Positions 55,881 through 64,000 of a stretch of DNA of 64,000 nt are shown here, piece after piece. The notes below the pieces were generated by a model. That model ran no database searches, was not told the origin of the DNA, and worked only from the letters and a program-made list of their open reading frames with translations. This stretch comes from Xanthostigma xanthostigma (taxonomy: Eukaryota > Arthropoda > Insecta > Raphidioptera > Raphidiidae), in contig OY754465.1 in NCBI GenBank assembly GCA_963575645.1, positions 57,249,901 through 57,313,900 of the forward strand, given 5' to 3'. Made by a program: the position numbers and the translations under genes. Each line of letters starts with the position of its first letter. Position 1 is the stretch's first letter.

Positions 55881-56584
55881 CTTCGTAGATATTTTGAAAA
55901 TAAAAAAAAAATCAGCCGCTATTTTGTTTCATGGATCTGTCAGAATTAAACTAGTTAGGCATGGTTTGATTAACTTTTACATGACGTAGAACATATTATG
56001 TAGGTAACCATGGCAACGAATAGCAAATATCATATTGAATACTAGCCATTATCCGCGTCACCTTACGCGATATCAGAAATTTTATTCAGGGTTCCGTACC
56101 TCAGAAGTAATTAGGGAACCCTTCGAATCAATAGTTTAGAAAACGCCGGATTAATTAGATACATTTAAAATAAACTGTATATAATTCCTGTCGAATGACA
56201 TTTTGGTAAACAAAGCGTGTTTTATAATAAAACATGTCAGTGAATTTCCAAACATTTAAAGCAAGGATAAGGATAACGTGGAAATAAACTGTCTTAGTAT
56301 AACGCGAGGACATACATCCTTTAATGCAAAGCGAGAGATACGTTCCCGCTTTTCTCCCATTTCTCTTCAGGTGACGTACCGGGTGAACATTGCAAAAACA
56401 AGAAAACATCTTTGAAACACCGGTGACGTAAAAAAAGTGCAGCATATATGGAATATTAGTTTGTTTTTAGGGAATAAATGAAAAACGAAAAGAGTTAATT
56501 CAAAGAAAACTGCGTGAAATTATTTGAAAATTAAAAAACTTTAATGATATACAAACAAATAGATGAAATCTACAGGTGATTTTT
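55881..56584. other. No gene recognised; GGTTCCGTACC fragment at 56090
   Basis: GGGTTCCGTACCTCAGAAG and AGGGAACCC (56090-56125) are remains of the lepidopteran repeat. A 96-codon minus-strand frame (56155-56445) has no motif. Confidence 0.45.
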
Positions 56585-57064
56585 AAGTTGATTTTTAACA
56601 GCGTGTAGAAATCAAATAGACGAACAAATATTTCAAGTAACTTTTTTCTCAAAACTCAAAATTAAGAGACAAACAGCCGCTCAAAGTTCAATTAAATTTT
56701 ATTTAATTAATTCACACGCGAAGAATTGATAGCACGAATTGGAAAATGGAAATGCATCCCAAATAGTTTCGCGGAAGACCCTTATCGCTACTACAAGCAT
56801 GTAGAGAAGCATGGCTACGACGCACGCATCTTTGTATCCAACAAAACGGGGACAACTTGGAACAATTTCTGTGAATACTTGATAATGACATAACATATTT
56901 CTATAGTGACATAACATAACGCCAAAACCGACTTCAAAACTTGATAAAATTTAATAAAACTTTGAAAGCCTGTTTCTCTTTCATTTTTGAGTTTTAATAA
57001 AAAGTTACTTGAAATATTTGTTCGTCTGTTTGATTTCTACACACTGTTAAAGAAAAGAATTAAA
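56585..57064. mobile_element. MITE family E, copy 2 (empty-site copy)
   Basis: Inverted ends of about 60 bp (AACAGCGTGTAGAAATCAAA and complement). The interior aligns with 9073-9624 but lacks the 48-bp insert: it reads GTAGAGAAGCATGGCTACG at 56800-56818. No coding sequence. Confidence 0.82.
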
Positions 57065-57129
57065 AAATAACTCTGTATATTCAGCAAGCCATAACTTGCT
57101 AAACTTTCAGAATCGGACGTATGTATAGA

Positions 57130-57250
57130 ATAAAGATATAACACCATAAGTAGATAATGGTATTAATTTAGGTTATAACTCACTTTTCAAAATTTACATT
57201 TTTTCGTTTTGAGGTCCGCCCAACCCAAATAACTTGTATAATATATGGAA
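57130..57250 (+). repeat. Dispersed repeat R1 fragment
   Basis: ACACCATAAGTAGATAATGG, AACTCACTTTTCAAAATTTAC and CGTTTTGAGGTCCGCCC match the 5' part of R1. Confidence 0.6.
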
Positions 57251-57589
57251 CCATAGAACGAAAACGTGGGCTCATCACCAGACGTTATTAATTGAATCGG
57301 CGATGCTATATTTCTGTAATCTTGTTACCTGATATTTCCTACGTGCCTTTTAAAACTGACACACGTTGAACATACGTTTCGTTTCAAGTAGTTTCCTTGG
57401 GTGACGACTTGGACGGGTCTCAGGAAGACACGTGCATCATTTCCCACGTCTATCATCCCTGAATACCGTCACTAATTCTTCTTCAAATTCACTTACCTAC
57501 AAGACAACATGAGCGCCGCTAATATTGTTGTTGATTAATACACGTCCAGTGCATTATTTTATAGTTTATAGAAATATTATTAACCATCG
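57251..57589. other. No gene recognised
   Basis: Slightly less AT-rich, with no motif or repeat identified. Confidence 0.4.
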
Positions 57590-58121
57590 GCCCAGTCCGG
57601 CTTCGCCCGAATTTGTAGATTGCCACCCTTTTCCGTCGACTTACGTTGCAAAATTGGTCTACGCGAAAAGCGTTTTTATTTTAATAATAATAATATTATA
57701 GCCTATGTCCTGAAGGTCCATTCTAAATGTTGGTGAAAACTATACTGGCGCCCAACGTGGGGCGCCAGTATAGAATATGATTTGATATTTGTTTATTTTT
57801 ACAATAAAATTAATATTAATATCGTGAGTTACGTTCAAATTACAATAAAATACATAATAATTATATTGTTCCTCGATGCGGCTGTTCACTTCCTTGTCTT
57901 CTTTAACTCGAACCCGGCGTTCTCTAAGTCGTCTGGGCTCAAAGTGGAAATTTACGTCGGTAGTGGGTATTTGTTCCGTTACAATAGCCTATGTCCATCT
58001 TGAAGGCCCATTCTAAGTATTGGTGAAAACATTCCTGAAATCGGATAAGTAGCTTCGGGAATTACCTCTTACATTCACACTTACAAACTTTATCTCTTTA
58101 TAGTGCTAATTAGTATAGACT
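57590..58121 (-). mobile_element. Reversed Helitron split by a palindromic insert
   Basis: The left part starts CGGCCCAGTCCGGCTTCGCC and the right part ends TTTATAGTGCTAATTAGTATAG, as in reversed Helitrons at 37672 and 61051. The phrase AGCCTATGTCC..TTGGTGAAAAC occurs on both sides of a 240-bp insert (about 57747-57985). The CTAG end is degraded. Confidence 0.7.
57747..57985. mobile_element. Insert opening with a tRNA-Lys PBS-like palindrome
   Basis: TGGCGCCCAACGTGGGGC at 57754-57771 matches the primer-binding site for tRNA-Lys used by some LTR retroelements, as I remember it. It is also the centre of a palindrome (CTATACTGGCGCCC and GGGCGCCAGTATAG). The remainder is unassigned and has an incidental 73-codon open frame. 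The symmetry may have produced the match by chance. Confidence 0.4.
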
Positions 58122-58349
58122 AGTGGTTTTCCCGCGACTTAATCCGCGTGGTGTAGAATTTGAAAGCTTAAAGAGTCAGCTTCATGAATATTTAGTGGTT
58201 ATTTATAAAAACTTGAGTTAATTCCAAGTAACTTCAATTAAAAAAAAAAATGTTTTCCATATGTTAATTAAATAGGAAACTAAAATTAAAACATATTCAG
58301 TGCTAATAACTGAATGATTTGATGCAAAATTTGTGTTGTTTTTTTTTTG

Positions 58350-59062
58350 TAGGAGGTTGATCCGTTTTACGAAGATAATGAAAAAAATCTGAAATAAAGT
58401 TTTTTTAATAGATTTTTTTATGACAAAATTTTCTGTAAAAAATAAAAAGTCATTAGGAGATTTATAAAGCCAAAATTAAAAAAAACTTTTACATGTAGTC
58501 TTATGGAAAATATGTCAACCTAGCATGCAAACGGTACATTTTAATTTTTTGCAAATAACCAAATAATGTCAGCAGTTCCGAAAACTAACTATATAAAGCA
58601 CCGATGTCTTACGCATATTTTAATATTTTTTCCAATTTAATTAGGAGACTTTTAATCATTAAAAAAATTATTAAAACCTAGCACTTTTCGATTATGGACT
58701 TTTATTCTTGACAATTTTAACAATTTTAACTGAATTTTCAACTTTTTAATGATTTAATTTTAATTTTTATTACTTCTAATTTATTTTTTTAATTATTTAC
58801 TGCAAAAAATATCTAAAATACAGATATTTACATGAATTTATTTTTTTAACCTAATTTTGTACAAAAAATTCAAAAGTTTGTCCATTAAGTAAAATACTGA
58901 AATAATTAATTAATATTAAAAAACAATATTTATTTATGCATTTTATGACAATAATTTATTAGTATCATCGACTTATAACCTTTTGTAAAAATGTATTATG
59001 GAAAAGTTCCCATTTAAAATTCGACTTACTTTTGATTGGGACTGTAACGCATCAACCTCCTT
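58350..59062. mobile_element. AT-rich element with about 20-bp inverted ends
   Basis: AGGAGGTTGATCCGTTTTACG (58351-58371) is roughly inverted at TGTAACGCATCAACCTCCTT near 59043-59062. Everything between is extremely AT-rich with no frame. No target duplication is clear. Confidence 0.55.
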
Positions 59063-59503
59063 AAATAAAAAAAGAATTAAAATAGCGACCTCTTAGAGTT
59101 GAGTTACAGCGCCCATCTGTTGAGGATTTTTTTTTACATTAAATGGAATCATTTGAAAGGGTAAGAGCAAAAATAAAAAAAAAATTTTTGTTTAATCATA
59201 ACCACATTACCTCATCTGTTTACTTTGCTTAGTTTGGTAAAACAATAAGTTGAAACGCTTAGATAGCTCTTGTAGTTGGCGACCTAAATATTAAAAACTT
59301 ACAAAACTACGAAAATGTTGCTAGATGTTGCTCATAACAATTATTTTGTTCTCATTGAGAAACGATTTAATATTTCTTTTTGAAACGATAAAATATTAAT
59401 TGTTTATTAATAGTTAATTCTGAAAACGATTGATTCGTGTATTGTATTCGGGAATACATATGTGTACAAAATTTCAAGTCAATCGGTTAACGGGAAGTTG
59501 ATC
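59063..59503. other. No gene recognised
   Basis: AT-rich; unassigned. Confidence 0.4.
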
Positions 59504-60191
59504 ATATTTCAAAAACTAACCGAGCGGGGTGGCGTAGCGGTGAGAGCACTAGACTCAAAATTTGCTTACCGTATTCTAATGTCCTAAAATTCCTTCATTC
59601 GCCTGTTGCTATTAATTACTTAGTTGAAGTTGAAAAAATGTAGAAAATAACGGGAAGTGTGATAGATGGAAAATAGTAATGGTGCGAATGGCATCTGTTA
59701 TGAAATAAACTCTAGAAACGGGCGTTAAGAGTATTCGTCTCTGCAAATACCCCCTGCACCCTTCATCTCAAATCTTTTCCCCTCGCCTAAAAACGGTTCG
59801 CGCTCTCCCGACGCTATTTTTAAAGCTAGAGGGTTCTGGTAAACGCCAAATGAAAGACAAAGAATCGGACTACAGATCCTTCAGGCGAATTTTTTGAAAA
59901 AAAATTCCTGAAAAAACTTACAACCTTTTGAAAAAAATAATAAGTTAGTACGTAATATTTCACACGTAGACGAAACTTTTTTTTTAAAAATTCGCCTGAA
60001 GGATCTGTAGTCTAATTCTTTGTCTTTCATTTGGCGTTCACCAGAACCCTCTAGCTTTAAAAATAGCGTCGGGAGAGCGCGAACCGTTTTTAGGCGAGGG
60101 GAAAAGATTTGAGATGAAGGGTGCAGGGGGTGTTTGCAGGGACGAATACTCTTAAACGCATTATTATTGTTATTATATTTCAAAAACTAAC
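59504..60191 (+). mobile_element. tRNA-derived SINE, copy 2, with 17-bp target duplication
   Basis: ATATTTCAAAAACTAAC at 59504-59520 and 60175-60191 flanks the element. Head A-box GGGGTGGCGTAGCGGTGAG matches copy 1 at 6492, but the B-box and part of the body are deleted; the end is GGCGTTAA[insert]ACGCATTATTATTG. A foldback is inserted at TTAA 59725. The long perfect duplication suggests fairly recent insertion. Confidence 0.9.
59725..60155. mobile_element. TTAA-flanked foldback nested in the SINE
   Basis: TTAA at 59725-59728 and 60152-60155 encloses arms 59729-59895 and 59984-60151, starting GAGTATTCGTC. In the outer 60 bp the arms differ at only about two positions. The SINE at 6477-6934 has the empty site (ACGTTAAACCCATT). 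TTAA duplication fits piggyBac-type movement. The minus-strand 100-codon open frame at 59881-60183 is incidental. Confidence 0.92.
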
Positions 60192-61050
60192 ATACACACA
60201 CATAATATATCAGATGTGATTTTGAAAGAAAACCATCGAAAACATGCTGTCATGAGCTACTATATTAATGTTGCGTGATGATATTTACTGTGTAATTAAA
60301 TTATAATTACAATATGTAAAATTTAAAATACGTAATTATCTGAATTTTAATTATTTTATTTAAAGGTTGAACAAAACATTAAAACACTTTCAGGTATATT
60401 AAAACTAAAAGGGTAAATCAGCCGCTATGATACATTATAACCTCACTTATCATTATTAAAAATGGCCTCTCGCCTACGAGAAGCTGGGAGAGTTCAGTTC
60501 ATTATTTTTTAACATTATCTAAAAATTCTTTCCTGGCTGCGTTCTCTCCTAGTTGGCTTTTTTATATATTTCTGCAAAATATATTAATGTTTCTTATCTT
60601 TTATACTAACCTGAAAATGACCTATTTTTTATGACTTTTTATAAAAACTAAAAAATGTGCCGAGCTTTTAAATTAGGACGCTGTTTGTATCTCTGATAAT
60701 TTATTATTACGAAATAAACCTAACATTTTTTACTAGCATTGTGCAAGCAAAGCTTATGTTTGTCTAATTTTCTAACAAAAATGATCAGGTGTGTCGTGTT
60801 CACACTCGATAAAAGTGAAACATCTTATTTATTGCACTTTTATTAGTATATCTATTATGTATAATTTTTTTTTCAATTATTTTGAAAATAAATTTCCTAA
60901 TCACAAATTTAAAGGTATATAATTAGTAATTACCTATGCATTATAAAAAATAGAAATGAGCAAACGTGTCCAAAACCCGGGTCCTTGGGGTGAAAGGCCG
61001 ACAGTTTTGTGTGATTTGACGTCTTTCAAACGGTAAGTATAGTTGGTACA
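60192..61050. other. No gene recognised
   Basis: AT-rich and motif-free. Confidence 0.45.
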
Positions 61051-61283
61051 TCTATACTAATATTATAAAGAGGTAAAGTTTGGATGTCCGAGGTAATCTC
61101 CGAAACTACTCATCAGATTTCAAATTTTTTTTCACCAATATTCAGAATGAACCTTCAGAATGGACATAGGCTATCATCGCGTTAAAATAAAAACGCTTTT
61201 CGTGGAGACAAATTTTCAAACGTAAGTCGACGAAAAAACGATGGCAATCTACAAATTCGGACGAAGCCGGACCGAACCGCTAG
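61051..61283 (+). mobile_element. Complete short Helitron, plus strand (233 bp)
   Basis: Starts TCTATACTAATATTATAAAG, contains AATCTCCGAAACTACTCATC, CACCAATATTCAGAATGAAC and TGGACATAGGCTATC, and ends GAAGCCGGACCGAACCG then CTAG (61280-61283). The reversed copies at 37672 and 57590 share this order. No protein; a helicase from elsewhere would be needed. Confidence 0.87.
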
Positions 61284-61410
61284 GAACTCATATATGTTAC
61301 TAACTAAACAGGCGTGAAGTCACTTCCTAATACTCACATTTTGTTACAGAAAATTTTGCGTTACTGCGAGCAAAAAAAAATCATTTTATAATTATGGTAG
61401 GGTAGTCCAT

Positions 61411-62309
61411 TTAAGGACGTAGTCTGGTGTTCGGGTTTTGAAAAAACGAATTTTTTTTTTACATTTATAGTAAGTATAATATATTGAGAAAATACTGTAA
61501 AAATTTTAGACCGAAATATTAAATATTTACAAAGCTATAGCGCATATAGTCGAAAGCAGCAACGGTCTTACGGTAAGACTCTTACTTGCCCTTCCCTCTC
61601 AATTGTTATCACGTTACCCTTATACTCTCGCAGAGTAGAGCAAAATGATTAGCAGAAAACGATGCCTTTGAAGAAACGGAAGGTTTACTATACACCAGCT
61701 GATTAGTGTAAATATTCATTTTTATTTTTTTGTAAGAAATCTGAAATTAAAACTTTAAACGCGTTTTTCTCAAAACTACGTTTTTCTAAGCGGCGCAGGT
61801 GATTGAAACAATTGTATACAACCGATTGCTTTCAATTTTGCACAGGGTATTCTACACAACAATAGCTCCGTCCGGTACTAGAATTACTTTATTATAAAAA
61901 TTATTTCTATTTTTTAAACCGATTTTCAACGAAAAAATCACGATTTTCTCGTTGTTTTTTCCTAAAACCCGCCATTTTGTTATTTATCAATAAAAATGTT
62001 TAATTCTAGTACGGGATAGAGCCACAAGCCTACGAAACAATATCCAATTTAATTTTTAAAATTCAGTTGACTCCAAGTGACGTGATCACCCGCGCTACCC
62101 ACCTACATCCATTTAAAGTTGTCTACTTTAGGTTAAAAAAACAATTATAAAATGGCGTACAATTAAGCAAAAAAAATTTTTTTTTCTTAGTTTACGATGT
62201 CAGTAAAAACATGTAACAAAATTGAAAACATTGTACACTATTTTGTTATTAAAAAAAAATTCTGAAATAACGGTTGAAAACGAGCCTGAACATAGGACTA
62301 CGTCCTTAA
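61411..62309 (+). mobile_element. TTAA-flanked GGACGTAGTC element, copy C (longest)
   Basis: TTAA at 61411-61414 and 62306-62309 with GGACGTAGTC / GACTACGTCC ends. It contains both variable segments: AGAGCCACAAGCCTACG (shared with B) and ACATGTAACAAAATTG (shared with A). It also has about 60 bp near 62075-62135 (GTGATCACCCGCGC) that I see in neither. No transposase frame. Confidence 0.87.
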
Positions 62310-62842
62310 GAGATAAGTGAGTTAGTCACTGAGTGAGTGCGTATGTGATATATACTTTAATTCTCCTAATAATATTCTCTTAATTATGTGAGCGGGTTAG
62401 TTTATAATTTATTATGATTTCTCTGATATAAATGTTCTAACAGCGTAGCCGCATCTTTTTATTTGGCACAGTTAAAACATAATTTTTTTTCGCTTAAAGA
62501 CATCTTTTTTGGATTTCATTTGTCTTATAGTCACTTTAAAATTTGGGTTTTGTATGTCCTTGGAAATTCATTTTTATATAGCTGTCTGTCTGTCTGTTTG
62601 GGTTAATTTTTGAAACGGCTGAACCGATTGTGATGGCTTTTTGCAGACAGATAAATGGTTATACCAGGAGTGTCGCTACATTTATCCCAAAAATAATCAA
62701 TTAAGGGGGCGAAAAGGGGAGTTGAAACCTTTCTAAAAGATATATTGTATCTCTGAAATAGTTTCAGCTAAATACGTGACTCAGGAAAAAAAGAGTCTTA
62801 GAAAATAAATACCTATTCGAACGGGGATCTTATATAATAGTA
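62310..62842. other. Helitron-like wording, boundaries unknown
   Basis: CTGTCTGTCTGTCTGTTTGG, then GAACCGATTGTGATGGCTTT and ATATTGTATCTCTGAAATAG are typical of dispersed insect repeats. It may be the 5' part of an element ending at CTAG 63426-63429, interrupted by 62843-63169, but this is not proved. Confidence 0.4.
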
Positions 62843-63169
62843 CTAGCGGTCCCGTCCGGTTTCACCCAGGTGTAAAAGAACGAATGGGGAAGGGAGGAAC
62901 ATGAGTACACATTCATCTTAGTCAGCGCTAATATGAGTATATTTAGTTATAGTGAATAGAAGCTTATTTTTGAGATACATTTTGCAACATTTTTCATTAA
63001 TGCTCCGCTCCTAATGGTCGCAGCCTGATTTTATATAGCCTATAGCCTTCCTCGATAAATGGGCTATCCAACAAAAAAACATTTTTCAATTTGAACCAGT
63101 AGGTAGTTCCTGAGATTAGCGCGTTCAAACAAACAAACAAACTCTTCAGCTTTATATATTAGTATAGAT
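62843..63169 (-). mobile_element. Complete Helitron, minus strand (327 bp)
   Basis: The plus strand begins CTAGCGGTCCCGTCCGG and ends TATATTAGTATAGA. Internal phrases match the reverse of 46814-47100 (GTAGTTCCTGAGATTAGCGC, CCTATAGCCTTCCTCG). No helicase gene. Confidence 0.85.
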
Positions 63170-63177
63170 ACTATTTT

Positions 63178-63370
63178 TCTTTGTACCTTGGTCGAAAGTA
63201 CGTACCTTCGGCATCCATTTTTAAGGCAGAAAGTCTAGCGTGCGTGTAATCTCACCAATAACATCAATGTTAGATTTTCTGTCTTAAAATATATTCCGGA
63301 AGTACGTCCTTTCGACTGAGGTATAAAGAAGTATGTACGTACTTTCGACCGAGGTATAAAGAAAAAGAAT
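63178..63370. repeat. Relative of the 33.6-34.3 kb palindrome cluster
   Basis: CGAAAGTACGTACCTTCGG at 63193, a loosely inverted partner CGGAAGTACGTCCTTTCG, and GACCGAGGTATAAAGAAAAA at the end. The block CGA.TGAGGTATAAAGAA is present twice. Confidence 0.6.
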
Positions 63371-63394
63371 TTAACTGGGTACAATATATCATCA

Positions 63395-63429
63395 ATACCA
63401 CGTGGACAAAGTCGCGAGCAAACCGCTAG
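63395..63429 (+). mobile_element. Helitron 3' end
   Basis: ACCACGTGGACAAAGTCGCG, then CAAACCGCTAG. This is the standard end of short Helitrons; its 5' part cannot be assigned with confidence. Confidence 0.55.
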
Positions 63430-64000
63430 TCTGGCATAAAGTATGAAAATTTATGAAGCTTACTTCATATTAATCCTTTTTATTTTTCGTTATTCAACTT
63501 CTGTGCTTGACAATTCCAATGGCTGTGACTATTGTTCACGAACTCTTCCTCCCTTCACAAAAATGCTGCGTACGCCCTTGAGTACATTCGTGAACCGGTG
63601 AAACAAGTCAACATATAAACATCAAACAATTAATTAAAAAAATCATGTAACGAGTTCAAACATTTATAAATAATTAAATGTTTCTAGGCGATTTTTTAAA
63701 CTTAATAATTGGCATATTTTTAAGAGTCATTTAATTATTTCAATGAGTTTGTATGCACTAACTTAATGTTAATAAAATTATAGTTAATAATAGTAAAGTA
63801 AGATCAATTTCTTTTTCATTTCAAAATGCGATCGAACAGATTTTTTTGTTATTTTCGACAAAATCGAAGATACTAAAACGTCACCGCTCTTGAATTGTCA
63901 AGGTCAAATGTTTGCAAGATCAGCTCTTTTTAATTATACTTGAATCTTGATAAATACCAGATTTAATAATGCAATTGAATTTTAAGGTTATAGTAATTAG
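63430..64000. other. No gene recognised
   Basis: AT-rich to the window end. TTCACAAAAATGCTGCGTACGCCC near 63557 resembles the transposon end at about 19710. Confidence 0.4.

Overview
The window looks like AT-rich, gene-poor nuclear DNA from an insect, most likely a moth or butterfly (Lepidoptera). The taxonomic call rests on three repeat types I associate with lepidopteran genomes: short non-autonomous Helitrons that start near TCTATACTAAT and end ..CCGCTAGT; a family that opens with GGTTCCGTACC and closes with CTCGCACTTGGCCGG; and tRNA-headed SINEs plus 5'-truncated non-LTR retrotransposons ending in (ATT)n. I recognised these by eye, without a database search, so the order-level call is probable and I give no species. 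No cellular protein gene, rRNA or convincing functional tRNA was found in 64 kb. The only long open frames (4466-5389, 52512-53447, 21849-22340) are 3' remnants of retrotransposon reverse transcriptase genes.

Layout. 1-6.9 kb: a two-copy tandem repeat, a tRNA-like SINE head, two foldbacks, a GC-rich island (2.7-3.0 kb), a degenerate 1.35-kb minisatellite (3.07-4.43 kb), a LINE fragment and a SINE with a 10-bp target duplication. 7-18 kb: a composite repeat with three 125-bp units, a MITE holding a 48-bp insertion, Helitron remnants, a hAT-type MITE with a second element nested in it, and foldbacks. 18-28 kb: members of the GGTTCCGTACC family, an inverted-motif family (19.99, 22.93, 32.20 kb), a TTAA-flanked element carrying a LINE fragment, the first GGACGTAGTC element, a second hAT MITE and a TTA-flanked element. 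28-37 kb: a long hairpin, a pogo/Tc1-like element, a cluster of nested palindromes and two more nested hAT insertions. 37-48 kb: a 163-bp tandem repeat, Helitrons, a foldback family with a long palindrome, LINE remnants and a TA-flanked MITE inside a Helitron. 48-64 kb: further copies of the same families, a second LINE fragment, a Helitron split by a palindromic insert, a SINE with a 17-bp target duplication and a TTAA foldback nested in it, and the longest GGACGTAGTC element.

There is no pathway or operon. The region is best read as layers of mobile elements, many of them non-autonomous, inserted into one another. Several insertions can be proved inside the window because another copy of the host repeat shows the empty site. 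The most informative are a TTAA foldback inside a SINE (59.7-60.2 kb), a 48-bp insert between 13-bp direct repeats (9.3 kb), and a TTAA family in which the longest copy contains two segments, each missing from a different shorter copy (23.8, 47.7 and 61.4 kb). I found no convincing new protein-based system.
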